Source: a virus
Length of the DNA: 34,701 nucleotides
IMG/VR virus record: IMGVR_UViG_3300042540_000446
Coordinates: 1-34,701 of that record
Reading direction: 5' to 3' (one strand)
Position 1 is the stretch's first letter. The number at the start of each line of letters is the position of its first letter. Positions 7,627 to 15,434 of this stretch are shown one piece after another. Position numbers and translations under genes: made by a program. The notes under the pieces are model-generated. The model made no database searches and was not told where the DNA came from. It saw only the letters and a program-made list of their open reading frames with translations.

Positions 7627-7845
7627 GTGCTAAGAATATAACCAGAATTCGGCCTTGCCTAGTGGATATCGGCAGGGTCTGGTTATTTTCTGCAAACAAA
7701 ATCCAAAACCCTACCAGCGGGGGGGCGCAGTCCCGAACGGGAACAAAACCCGCCAAATCCCGCCGTTTTACCGTGCGGGAAAATAGAGAAACTTTAGCTT
7801 GTTTTGCGCGGTACATTTAGCGAAACAACAGACAAAGGAAAGCAA
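7627..7845. promoter_or_regulatory. Divergent control region with repeated CCCGC motifs
   Basis: Between the leftward early block and the plus-strand gene lies a non-coding stretch that must hold divergent promoters. It contains a 9-base inverted repeat, ATAACCAGA (7638-7646) and TCTGGTTAT (7678-7686). GCGGG follows at 7717-7721, then the palindrome TCCCGAACGGGA (7731-7742), CCCGCC at 7749-7754 and 7759-7764 exactly one helical turn apart, and the inverse GCGGGA at 7775-7780. Repeats with this spacing look like operators or origin iterons. No convincing -35/-10 pair was found by eye. Confidence 0.5.
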
Positions 7846-8112
7846 ATGATTTCAACGCGAATTTACATTGACGCCGAGTCTGCCACCTACTGCAAAACAA
7901 TAGATGTTCCGTTTCCGCTTGTGCCGGGAATGCAGATTATCGTCGGAGAACCTTCCGACTTGAATCACTTAGAAATCGAAACTGCGTGTTGGGAAACCAG
8001 CGAAAGCGTGCTTGTGTGCTGGTCCAACTGGGTTTCGCTGCGTGAATCGCTATCGGATAAGCAGGTGCATGACTGGCTGGTTAAGGACGGTTGGACAGCC
8101 GACAAAAGCTAA
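7846..8112 (+). CDS. Lone plus-strand hypothetical protein (88 aa)
   Basis: The only convincing plus-strand gene. ATG 7846 is preceded by AAAGGAA six bases upstream, so the longer in-frame start at 7804 is not used. The 88-residue product begins MISTRIYIDAESATYCKTID and looks like a small beta-rich domain (strands TRIYID, MQIIVGEP, SVLVCWSNWVSL) with a helical end (DKQVHDWLVKDGW). It is divergent from the early block across the repeat-rich control region, the position where phages often place regulators, but it has no HTH. Function is unknown. Confidence 0.62.
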   Translation: MISTRIYIDAESATYCKTIDVPFPLVPGMQIIVGEPSDLNHLEIETACWETSESVLVCWSNWVSLRESLSDKQVHDWLVKDGWTADKS

Positions 8113-8133
8113 ACAAGTAAAAATGCCCGTTTT

Positions 8134-8156
8134 TGGTTGCTTGGAAATTGCAACCA
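8134..8156. other. Intergenic hairpin between convergent genes
   Basis: TGGTTGC (8134-8140) and GCAACCA (8150-8156) form a perfect 7-base stem with a 9-base loop, between the ends of the plus-strand gene and the minus-strand metallophosphoesterase gene. A short A/T-rich run flanks it on both sides, but there is no clean T-tract directly after the stem. It may be a weak bidirectional terminator. The rest of 8113-8330 holds nothing else that I recognise. Confidence 0.35.
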
Positions 8157-8330
8157 CAAATTAACGCCATTTAGTGGCCGCTAAAATTAACAGAATACCA
8201 GCCTCCAGCCAGCGTAAAATGACCACAGACGGCAAGTCGGCTTTACCACGCATGGAGGCGGGTATGTTTGAGGAAGAAGACGACGACGACATCGAATGCT
8301 GGCTGACGGTGCTGTGGGGTTATGCCAGGT

Positions 8331-9332
8331 CTAGCCGCTGCGGACGGCGTAGTCGGTATTCAGCCTCAGGTTCGACACCTGGAACTGGCCGCCGCCATCC
8401 ACGACCACTTCGGCGAGGCCGTGATTGTGCTTGTTGATTCGGCTGTAGTCTGGCGACAGGTCCGCTAGGCATCCAACCGACCAGCAGGCAATCTCCTCGT
8501 GCTTCCAGTTCGGTTCGGTGTGGCTGCTGGTTCGGTGGTGGTGGCCAATCATGACGCTGGCCGTGGTTCGCATGAACGCTCCTCGTGCGGCGTTGACTGG
8601 CGAGAAGATGCCTCCGCCCAGCTCGTGCCCGTGGAAGATAGCCAGCTTGCCAGCCATAACCGGCCTGCCGTCACCCACAACGTCGATGCCAAGTTTCTTG
8701 CAGCCGAGAATCGACGGCAACCTCACTTGCGGCAGGTCGCTAATTTCCGGTGCGTGGTTCCATAGCCAGTGATCGAATCGTTCGTCGTGGTTGCCAAGCT
8801 TGTAAACCAGTCTTGCCTTTGGGAACTGTGACCGCAGCCACTGCAGGCCTTCTCGCTGCAGTTTGATTTCTCGCTTAAAGTTCCGTTTCTTCGGGTTCTT
8901 GATGAACCGGCTGATGGCGTAGAAGTCGCCGTAGTCACCGTTAAGTAGCACGACATCAGGCCGACGCTTTTTCAGATACTCTACCGCCGCCGCCAGTGCC
9001 TGCTCGTCGTGGTAGGGGATGTGGATGTCGCATAGAACGCCGACACGGATGCCGCTGCCCAAGTCAAACGGCTCCCACTTCTTCGCCAAGCTCGGCGGCA
9101 GCTGCGGCTTCTGGCCAGCCTTGCCCAGCGGCCGATAAAGCGACTTGTCCACCGTGTTCTTTCGGTTGCGTTCACCATCGGCACCACGCACACGCCTGAT
9201 TGCCGTGCGTGCATGCTCAATGCTCACCTTGCACTCGGCCGCAATTCGCTTGGCCAGCGTCCGGCTTGGTGCGTCGGGAAACTTGCGGCAAAGCTTTTCA
9301 GCCGCCAGCCGGTGCGGAGTTTTGTGTGTCAT
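8331..9332 (-). CDS. HTH-metallophosphoesterase (calcineurin-like)
   Basis: ATG 9332 follows AAGGAGG by six bases, giving 333 residues. Residues 7-50 look like an HTH (RTLAKRIAAECKVSIEHART). The rest is a calcineurin-like phosphoesterase with all metal motifs: D-x-H at CDIHIPYHD (102-104), GD at 132-133, GNHDE (180-184), GHE (235-237) and GHHH (263-266). Such enzymes cleave phosphodiesters in nucleotides or DNA; the substrate here is unknown. It is the last gene of the late block and overlaps the Cys-rich gene upstream by about 35 bases. HTH plus phosphoesterase suggests DNA as target. Confidence 0.82.
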   Translation of the reverse strand: MTHKTPHRLAAEKLCRKFPDAPSRTLAKRIAAECKVSIEHARTAIRRVRGADGERNRKNTVDKSLYRPLGKAGQKPQLPPSLAKKWEPFDLGSGIRVGVLCDIHIPYHDEQALAAAVEYLKKRRPDVVLLNGDYGDFYAISRFIKNPKKRNFKREIKLQREGLQWLRSQFPKARLVYKLGNHDERFDHWLWNHAPEISDLPQVRLPSILGCKKLGIDVVGDGRPVMAGKLAIFHGHELGGGIFSPVNAARGAFMRTTASVMIGHHHRTSSHTEPNWKHEEIACWSVGCLADLSPDYSRINKHNHGLAEVVVDGGGQFQVSNLRLNTDYAVRSG

Positions 9333-9528
9333 GCTGGGCCTCCTTGGTTTCGCATGTGTAATCGTCGCAGGCAAGGCAGCACCGTTCGGGCTGCCCGTGC
9401 CGGTATTTCGTCAAGGTGCAAATCGTATGCAGGTCGCAGCGGTAAATCGGAACCTGAACGCCGCGACTGCCGCACAGCTTGCTGGTGACGTGTCGCCAGA
9501 CTTGGCCGAGGCGGGTGCAAGGGGTCAT
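9298..9528 (-). CDS. Cys-rich small protein (76 aa)
   Basis: Its ATG (9528) overlaps the upstream structural-gene stop as ATGA, so it is probably translated by coupling. The 76-residue product has seven Cys, several in pairs (RCDLHTIC, CCLACDDYTC), which suggests metal binding or disulfides. It follows a virion-type gene, so it may be a small structural or assembly factor. No family is recognised. It overlaps the start of the metallophosphoesterase gene. Confidence 0.55.
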   Translation of the reverse strand: MTPCTRLGQVWRHVTSKLCGSRGVQVPIYRCDLHTICTLTKYRHGQPERCCLACDDYTCETKEAQHDTQNSAPAGG

Positions 9529-10589
9529 GGTGCCGCAATCGTCATCGAGTAATTATCAAACGCGAGCTTGTCGGCAGGATTGTTCGCTGCTGACCACGTC
9601 GGCGTATCAAAGTACAGAGGAGGTGAAACGGCATTGCCGCCTGCCCTTAACCATTTACCATTCCACGCCCAAAGTGGATTTATGAGAGATGGTGGTGATT
9701 GGCTAAACCGCCAAGGCTCGTAACTGGCGAGCTGCACGATTACACCGCACGCACTTGTGCAGTCTATTCCTAAAGTTCCACCAGCAAACAGGAATCCTGC
9801 TGCACTGACTGAATGCTGCAGCACGTCGTTGACATAATAGCTGCGGACACCAATGCCAGTCTGCGGCTGGTATGTGTATTCAAAACGCAGCTTTACATCT
9901 CCAAACGGAACAGCCACCGTTTGCTCAAAGGATGGAATCCAGTTTGGAAAGGCTGGGCTTCCCGTCAATTGCAGACCGACGTTCAGAACCGGGCTGGCGT
10001 GCGTGTCTGTGTCGTAATCAAGGCTCGACGGCCAAACGTACATGCTTGCCTGGCCGATGGCAAAGATGCTGTAGATGCCGTGCCGAGGGTTGAAAACGAA
10101 AGATGGCGTTGAAATCTTTGGCAGCGTGTTTGATGGATAATTAACCGTGATCTCAAACACGTATTTTCGCGGCTGCGACTTCGGGAAATAGAGGTTGGCG
10201 TATCGAATGACGTTTAGCCAGCTTTGCCTGCCTTCTGCTGTAGATGGCAACGGCTCCGCAGGAATGCAGCGAATGCCGCCAATACCGAACCACGGCTCGA
10301 CATAGGTGACAAAAGGAGACTTAAAAAAATAGCACTTGCCGCCTCGGATGTAGTCACTGAGTGTATTAGGTGCAACGGTATCAACCGGCAACGTAGGATG
10401 TGCTGTTGTTGTCGTTGGAATAATCCAGTTGAACAGCAGACGCCATCCGCTATCGATTGCTGAAAAGCTGTCGGTGAACGGCAGCACATCGGCCTTGTAG
10501 TTTGAAACGGTCGCACTGCAAACCGTGCAGCCACTCGGCACTGGGTCGTCATTCGGCTGGCAGCAGCCACATCCAAGCAGGCCGACCAT
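9525..10589 (-). CDS. Putative virion/tail fibre protein with Cys-rich N-terminus
   Basis: A 354-residue product starting MVGLLGCGCCQPNDDPVPSG with two more Cys in CTVC soon after. Beyond residue 35 it is beta-rich with many aromatic residues (FEITVNYPS, VKLRFEYTYQPQTGIGVRSY), a pattern of lectin/LamG-like beta-sandwich domains. The end of the late tail block is where adhesins lie. The LLGC near the start resembles a lipobox, but the hydrophobic stretch before it is too short for a real signal peptide. The Cys cluster may bind metal or crosslink subunits. Its function as an adhesin is inferred. Confidence 0.5.
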   Translation of the reverse strand: MVGLLGCGCCQPNDDPVPSGCTVCSATVSNYKADVLPFTDSFSAIDSGWRLLFNWIIPTTTTAHPTLPVDTVAPNTLSDYIRGGKCYFFKSPFVTYVEPWFGIGGIRCIPAEPLPSTAEGRQSWLNVIRYANLYFPKSQPRKYVFEITVNYPSNTLPKISTPSFVFNPRHGIYSIFAIGQASMYVWPSSLDYDTDTHASPVLNVGLQLTGSPAFPNWIPSFEQTVAVPFGDVKLRFEYTYQPQTGIGVRSYYVNDVLQHSVSAAGFLFAGGTLGIDCTSACGVIVQLASYEPWRFSQSPPSLINPLWAWNGKWLRAGGNAVSPPLYFDTPTWSAANNPADKLAFDNYSMTIAAP

Positions 10590-10592
10590 TGA

Positions 10593-11009
10593 TTAACTCG
10601 CGGTATAAATGCCAGCAGGGTCGAAATCAAAAGTTACGGATTGACCTGAGGCCACGGTGATGCTGTAACCGTAATCCGCGTACCAAAGCAGCAAATCGTT
10701 GGTTGACGTGTCCGAATAAATCACCGCGTACCGCCAAGGCCCGATGCTGCCGCCGCTGGCCGTGATGGTGAGGTCTGACACCACTAGGCTATATAAGCCC
10801 GAGGACTGTGCGCTACTCGTAACGGTTAAGGTCGATCCACCGGCTGAATATCCATTGCCTGCCGAGATTTCAGTAATGTCCGTTTTCTGTGTATTGCTCA
10901 AACTCGGTGCCGTGTTGGTGAGCATCAGCTTGAGGACATCCGACGAGAGGTCTATTTTCTTTTCGTGAATCGCCTCAACTGTGGCGTAGAACTTCTGAAA
11001 GGTTGGCAC
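10593..11009 (-). CDS. Putative phage structural protein (138 aa)
   Basis: GTG start at 11009 with AAGGAG nine bases upstream. The 138-residue protein has the feel of a known phage virion family: an N-terminal DVLKLMLTNTAPSLSNTQ, then EISAGNGYSAGGSTLTV and a beta-rich C-terminus (VTFDFDPAGIYTAS). Related proteins occur in tail/fibre regions of many phages. It has no catalytic motif. The position between fibre-like genes supports a virion role; the exact location in the particle is unknown. Confidence 0.62.
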   Translation of the reverse strand: MPTFQKFYATVEAIHEKKIDLSSDVLKLMLTNTAPSLSNTQKTDITEISAGNGYSAGGSTLTVTSSAQSSGLYSLVVSDLTITASGGSIGPWRYAVIYSDTSTNDLLLWYADYGYSITVASGQSVTFDFDPAGIYTAS

Positions 11010-11022
11010 TTATTTTATCTCC

Positions 11023-11904
11023 TTAAACTGGCCCGCCGCTGATTCCAGTTCCGCTAAACGTGAACTCTTTCAGCGTGCTGGTTCCTGCTGATCCAAAAGT
11101 TTCAAAACTTACTAGGTCCGGCACCTTGCCGACTGAACTACTGCCTGTTCCTGGCTGAACCGTCGAGCCTTCATCGTTGCAGTCTTCGGCCGATACAAAC
11201 CACTTGCCGTCAATGATTTCGGCCAGTCCGTAGCGGTCGCCAGTGGCACACGCCGCCGACGTTGCCCAGTTCAGCACCTTGACCGCAAGCGTGCTGGCGG
11301 CCAGTTGCTCTGTGCTGGTGTTGCGAACCATGATTGTGCAAGTCGCCGCACCAAGCAGCGAACCAACGCGGCCGGGGATTCCGCCAGCCGGTGCCTGAAT
11401 CATTAAGGTCGAGTAGGGAATCAGCCGCGCCAGTGCAACCTTGTTGGTGGCATCGGCAACGTCTTCAATCAGCACCTGAAAATAAGGCTTGCCGCTGATG
11501 AAGCTGCGGGCCTTGAATCCGTCGATGCCGTACCAGCTGCGAATGCTCGGACTGTCGCCTGAATCGTAGACGACTTTGACTAAGTCGCCCGACTGCAGCA
11601 CGCCGTACTTGCCAGCCTCGACATTGACGCCGCTGTTGGCCATGAACCAAGAACCGGGACCACTATCGGAGACGCCAGGCTTTTTGACCTTCAGCACTTC
11701 GCGGCCTCCAATGGTCACCGTGCCTTGTATTCGCACGATGCCATAGGCCGGCACCGTTTCGCCGGTGTCGTTGTAAAACGTCAGGCTGTCCGGCGACTCC
11801 TCGTAGAACTGCGAACCTCGCTTGTTGTGCGTGCCCTTCCGCATCTTGGAATGCTTGGCAACCCACTCGGCGGATTTCTGGTCGAGGATGTAACGGCGTG
11901 GCAC
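11023..11904 (-). CDS. Putative structural protein (293 aa)
   Basis: GTG start at 11904, with AAAGGG nine bases upstream. The 293-residue product has a basic N-terminal 30 residues (MPRRYILDQKSAEWVAKHSK) that may dock onto the tail or head. A long beta-rich body follows (LTFYNDTGETVPAYGIVRIQ, ISGKPYFQVLIEDV), and the C-terminus is Gly/Ser/Thr-rich. This build fits a fibre or decoration protein. No enzyme motif is seen. Confidence 0.5.
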   Translation of the reverse strand: MPRRYILDQKSAEWVAKHSKMRKGTHNKRGSQFYEESPDSLTFYNDTGETVPAYGIVRIQGTVTIGGREVLKVKKPGVSDSGPGSWFMANSGVNVEAGKYGVLQSGDLVKVVYDSGDSPSIRSWYGIDGFKARSFISGKPYFQVLIEDVADATNKVALARLIPYSTLMIQAPAGGIPGRVGSLLGAATCTIMVRNTSTEQLAASTLAVKVLNWATSAACATGDRYGLAEIIDGKWFVSAEDCNDEGSTVQPGTGSSSVGKVPDLVSFETFGSAGTSTLKEFTFSGTGISGGPV

Positions 11905-11908
11905 AGGA

Positions 11909-12526
11909 TTAGCCCTTTACCGTTGGCAGCATGTAGAGCTTCATGATGCGGCCGATGACGGCCGTTCCGGTTCCGCTGTCGGTGATGGCAATCGTGACGC
12001 GGATGTCCAGCTCGTCGCCAGCCGTCAAGCCAGTTGGGTCAACGACGAACGCCTTGTCGGCCGCCGTCAGGCTGTTGATGGTCGTTGCTGCAGTCGTAAC
12101 CAGGTCGCTGCCGACTAGGCCGGTGCTGTCGTTCTTTTTGTAGACTTCAAAGTCCACGGTGGCGGTGCCATTGGCAACGGTTGTTTTCATGCCAGCCCAA
12201 GCAACAACGCTGATGGCTTGGCCATCGACGTACTCGACCGGCAAGCGGTAGTTAAACCGTGCCCGCTGCGTTGCCGTCGTGTTCTTGGCGTCGCTTGTCT
12301 GTACGACAACGGCATCGGTTCCAAAGGTGCCGATAATCAGGCCGAGGTCGTCGGATGCTGCGGTGGTTGGCAGATTTGTTTGGAACGCATCCCAAACTCG
12401 CAAGTGCTCGAGCGGGATGTTTTCCTTGCGCTGTTCAGCCGCCAGTTTGCTGCGGTCAATCGCGGCCGAGGCGTTGATTTGGCTGTTGCTGATTTCGCCT
12501 GATGGAATGATGACGGTGATCGGCAT
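11909..12526 (-). CDS. Putative structural protein (205 aa)
   Basis: A 205-residue protein starting MPITVIIPSGEISNSQINAS, with an AAAGGAAAA ribosome site. An early segment (AAIDRSKLAAEQRKENIPLE) looks like a helical linker. It is followed by a Thr/Ala/Val-rich beta region typical of virion sandwich domains (VDFEVYKKNDSTGLVGSDLV). It lies between the distal tail gene and other fibre-type genes, so a tail-tip or fibre role is inferred. Confidence 0.5.
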   Translation of the reverse strand: MPITVIIPSGEISNSQINASAAIDRSKLAAEQRKENIPLEHLRVWDAFQTNLPTTAASDDLGLIIGTFGTDAVVVQTSDAKNTTATQRARFNYRLPVEYVDGQAISVVAWAGMKTTVANGTATVDFEVYKKNDSTGLVGSDLVTTAATTINSLTAADKAFVVDPTGLTAGDELDIRVTIAITDSGTGTAVIGRIMKLYMLPTVKG

Positions 12527-12543
12527 TTGGTTTTTCCTTTAAG

Positions 12544-13452
12544 TTAGAATCCCATGCTTGCGAAACTGACTTCCTCGAACACGGGGAAAAGCAGGTGATG
12601 AGCCTCGACGCTTAACGCGTCTTTCGGTTTGATTTTTTGCGTTCCGTCTTCGTTGAGCAAAACCGGTTTAGTTGAGGGAAGCCCAGAATCGTCCTTTCCG
12701 CGGACGTATAAAAAGCCACTGCTAAACGGGTCTGCTGTTTTTACCCAATAGCCCTCGTGCCGCACCCGCTTATACCAGGCCTCTGATGCTTCGACGCGGT
12801 ACGGCTTGCGTGCATGAATCTCTACGCTCACGCTCCAGAACGGCACTTCATTGCCGTCCTCGTCCGTGTAAAACTGCTCATCGGCTCCGATGTTGGCAAT
12901 TCGCAGCGTGCCAGGCGGAAAGCCCAGGAACGTGTCGCTGTTCACGCAGTCGATGAACGTGTAGAAACTGGACGGGTCAAACGTGCCGAAGTTCTTCTGC
13001 AGCCGAACGCCGAGGTCGCTGATTGGCCTAGTGATTCCTTCAATCGGTTCACCGTTGGCCGTGGCAATCGCCTTGCCTTCGATGTCGTCCTCGATTGGCT
13101 CCTCGCTGGTGATCGTGAAATAGCTGATTACCGTCGGCTGGCTCAGCGGTGTTTGCGTGCCGTCTGCATCGCCTTCTTTGTAGGGCATCGACTGATAATC
13201 GGCCGACACCTCGTAATGCAGCGGTCCACGACGGCTGACATCAATCCCAAGGCAACGCAGTTGGCGGAAATACGGATGCCGGCTTTTCTCGTAGGGAATT
13301 AGCGGTGAGCCACGCACGACGCCTTCATTGTCAGCGATGTCGTTGCAGAACGCATTGAATCGCAGCTGGGCCGAGGCGGTCGTCCAGCCTTTTTCGTCTA
13401 CGCTCGTTTTTACTCCGCTGCTAAAGAGCAGGTCGACGTATTGCACAGCCAT
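12544..13452 (-). CDS. Putative distal tail protein (302 aa)
   Basis: The gene directly after the tape measure, where siphophages place the distal tail/hub genes. The ribosome site GGAGGG is near ATG 13452. The 302-residue product is beta-rich with no catalytic motif (VISYFTITSEEPIEDDIEGK, WSVSVEIHARKPYRV) and a single hydrophilic domain. I do not recognise it by sequence; the call as a distal-tail or hub protein comes from position and length. Confidence 0.45.
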   Translation of the reverse strand: MAVQYVDLLFSSGVKTSVDEKGWTTASAQLRFNAFCNDIADNEGVVRGSPLIPYEKSRHPYFRQLRCLGIDVSRRGPLHYEVSADYQSMPYKEGDADGTQTPLSQPTVISYFTITSEEPIEDDIEGKAIATANGEPIEGITRPISDLGVRLQKNFGTFDPSSFYTFIDCVNSDTFLGFPPGTLRIANIGADEQFYTDEDGNEVPFWSVSVEIHARKPYRVEASEAWYKRVRHEGYWVKTADPFSSGFLYVRGKDDSGLPSTKPVLLNEDGTQKIKPKDALSVEAHHLLFPVFEEVSFASMGF

Positions 13453-13455
13453 CGT

Positions 13456-15078
13456 TTAACCCTCCACCACTGCGAGTTCCGTGACTCCGCGACGCTTCTG
13501 CAGGTCGAGCTGTTCACGCTGAAGTTGTTCAATCCGCTCGGTGAGTTCCGCGGTCTTCTCGCTGGCCTTGGCAACGCGGTCGCCGCCGCCGGTTGAAACG
13601 CGAGACAGCAGGCGTGATTGCTGGGCCTGCAGCGGTGCGGTTGGCGTTATTTGATTTTGACGTTCTGGCTTACTTGCCTGCCTTTGTAGCTCAGCTTCTT
13701 TTTTAGCTTGTTCTTCTAATTGCTTGTTTTGCTCGGAAATTGCCCGGCCTTGCGCGATGGCTTCCTCGCTAACGCCTCTTTGTGCTGCAGCAAACTCTTG
13801 TGCCGCCTGCGATCCTTGTGTCAGCTCGATGTTTCTTTGCCTCAGATTATTTAAATAGTCTTCGTCTCGCTTCGCCTGATCTTCCATTGCCTTCCGAGTG
13901 TCTTCAATCGATTTTTTCAATTCCGCATAAGCAGCTGCCTCTGCGTTTCGCGTCTCTTCAATTGACGCTCGCATTTCATCTCGACCTTCCTGCTCGATCC
14001 TAAATCGCTCCTCCGCTTCGGCTCGCGTAGCCCGCAGGTTCTCAAGCTCCATTCGCTGCGCTTCGGTAACGCCTTCAGCGGCAAACATCTCCTCGACTCG
14101 TCGGCGTTCATTTTCTCCTGGATTGTTCATCTCGCGGATTTCCGCCCGCATTCGGTTTAGTTCTTCCTCTGCCGTCTTGCTTGCTGCTTGTCGCTGCTGT
14201 TCTAGTTCCAGCTTTTGCCGCGCTGCCTTGACTTGTTCGTTTTCGACTTCAAGCTGTTGATCAAGCTGGTCTTTCTGTTCTTGCAGTGCTTTTAATCGTT
14301 TTTCTTCTTCCAGCAAGATGTTTTCAACAATCTGCTGATCTTCGTTGTTGTTATATAGGCCGCCCGTAACGCTTTCGGCCAATGCGTTAACGCGGCCGCC
14401 AAAACTGTTGGCCGCTTCTTCTTGCGTCTTTCGCATTTCCTCGACTAGCTTTTGCTGGGCTTCCAGCTTGACCACAATTTCGGACTGCGCCGCTTTCAGC
14501 ATCTCCTCGCGGATGACGCGGTCGCTCTGCAAGTTGGCGATTTGAATTTGAACGTCGAGCTGTTCTTTTTGTTTCTTTAAATTGAAGTCAACCTGCTGTT
14601 GATGCTGCTCCATCAACCGGTTCATTTTCATCTGCCAACCAGCCGAACCGGTTATGTATTCGACAATCGGCTTGGCGGCCTCGGCAATTCCCCTTGCTCG
14701 GTTTAGTCCATCGCCTAACGAATTGGCAAACTCAGTAGCCGATTCGCCAAACCCAGGACCGCTTTGCATTTGCTGCTGAGCTTGTGCAGCCTTTTCGGTT
14801 TGCTTGGCAAGTTCCTCTGCGGCACTGGCTGCTGCTTTGGCCGCCTCAATCTGCTGCTTAAGTGCTATTGCAGAATTGATTGTTTCCTCGGCGAATCCCA
14901 TCTCGCTAAGCTTAAACCGCTCGGCCGCCTCGGCACCCTGTTCCAAGGCAATCAGCTGCTCCTTCAGCTTGCTGATGTATTTGTTTTCATTGTCGACGAG
15001 CTTCTGCGTCACCTTGTCCATGACAGGCGTGGCGTTGTCGACGCCGTTCAGCACAATCTCGACCGATTCAACTGCCAT
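13456..15078 (-). CDS. Tail tape measure-like coiled-coil protein
   Basis: A 540-residue, largely coiled-coil protein rich in Glu, Gln, Ala and Lys. Its ATG overlaps the stop of the chaperone extension as TGATG, the classic tape measure position. It has a tape measure repeat: L.QG..AAERF..... GF.EE.I near 43-80, again near 416-452 (ELTQGSQAAQEF, GVSEEAIAQG), and a weaker copy near 331-350. SIEETRNA and SIEDTRKA recur 18 residues apart. No long membrane-type hydrophobic segment or lytic domain is seen. Its length would predict a short tail of about 80 nm if 1.5 angstrom per residue holds. Confidence 0.72.
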   Translation of the reverse strand: MAVESVEIVLNGVDNATPVMDKVTQKLVDNENKYISKLKEQLIALEQGAEAAERFKLSEMGFAEETINSAIALKQQIEAAKAAASAAEELAKQTEKAAQAQQQMQSGPGFGESATEFANSLGDGLNRARGIAEAAKPIVEYITGSAGWQMKMNRLMEQHQQQVDFNLKKQKEQLDVQIQIANLQSDRVIREEMLKAAQSEIVVKLEAQQKLVEEMRKTQEEAANSFGGRVNALAESVTGGLYNNNEDQQIVENILLEEEKRLKALQEQKDQLDQQLEVENEQVKAARQKLELEQQRQAASKTAEEELNRMRAEIREMNNPGENERRRVEEMFAAEGVTEAQRMELENLRATRAEAEERFRIEQEGRDEMRASIEETRNAEAAAYAELKKSIEDTRKAMEDQAKRDEDYLNNLRQRNIELTQGSQAAQEFAAAQRGVSEEAIAQGRAISEQNKQLEEQAKKEAELQRQASKPERQNQITPTAPLQAQQSRLLSRVSTGGGDRVAKASEKTAELTERIEQLQREQLDLQKRRGVTELAVVEG

Positions 15079-15359
15079 CAGACTTGCCTGTACGTTTCCG
15101 CCTCGGCCCGATTATTCTCGGACCTGAACGCCTCGTAAAAACTGATAAACCACGCACTCTGATCCAACACTCCACCAGCCACCGGCGGCAGTCCCTGTTT
15201 CATCAGGTCTGCCAGCCGAATGGCACGAAGGAGGCTTGGTTCAATGCACCGCTTCGGGCAGTCCGTGATTTTCACGTAACCACTTTCGCCGCAGTCGCTG
15301 CATCCGGTTTCGTTGCACGTTGGGCAGGCGATTTCAACGCTCGACGTTTCGGTCGGCAT
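15078..15359 (-). CDS. Tail chaperone extension (T part), Cys-rich, read by -1 frameshift
   Basis: Positions 15359-15078 hold the ATG-to-stop part of a frame that is open from the slippery site at 15428. Read with the upstream chaperone it gives 116 extra residues. The extension has nine Cys: CKNC, GKCH, CPTC, CSDC and CPKRC-type pairs. That resembles a DnaJ-type zinc-binding cluster, and its latter half is helical (WFISFYEAFRSE). The ATG at 15359 has no ribosome site, so frameshift fusion is more likely than independent start. It ends TGATG into the tape measure. It matches lambda T in position. Confidence 0.72.
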   Translation of the reverse strand: MPTETSSVEIACPTCNETGCSDCGESGYVKITDCPKRCIEPSLLRAIRLADLMKQGLPPVAGGVLDQSAWFISFYEAFRSENNRAEAETYRQV

Positions 15360-15394
15360 CTCATGGCACTTGCCCGGCGTGCAGTTCTTGCACA

Positions 15395-15434
15395 GCAGCC
15401 CCTGCCGGATCAGGGCTGCAATGCGGAGTTTTTT
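15395..15434 (-). promoter_or_regulatory. Programmed -1 frameshift site: A AAA AAC heptamer plus hairpin
   Basis: On the minus strand, codons 119-121 of the chaperone read GAA AAA AAC, so A AAA AAC (15434-15428) lies in the correct frame for slippage. The -1 frame is open from there to 15078. Eight bases downstream a perfect 7-base stem, GCAGCCC (15419-15413) with GGGCTGC (15401-15395), encloses the zero-frame TGA (15412-15410) in its 11-base loop. Heptamer, spacing and hairpin match established frameshift signals in tail chaperone genes. The length arithmetic also fits: 121 plus 116 codons. Confidence 0.82.

Noticed and set aside
7469-7816. Minus-strand 115-codon frame in the control region
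   Set aside because: It runs through the repeat-rich non-coding stretch and has no ribosome site; the 52-residue frame in 7426-7584 fits better.
8174-8437. Plus-strand frame with an acidic run EEEDDDD
   Set aside because: No ribosome site, and its last third is antisense to the metallophosphoesterase gene with Arg/Gly-rich composition.
10573-10589. Lipoprotein-type LLGC at the start of the 354-residue virion protein
   Set aside because: Only six residues precede the Cys and no positively charged n-region or long hydrophobic segment exists, so it is not a real lipoprotein signal.
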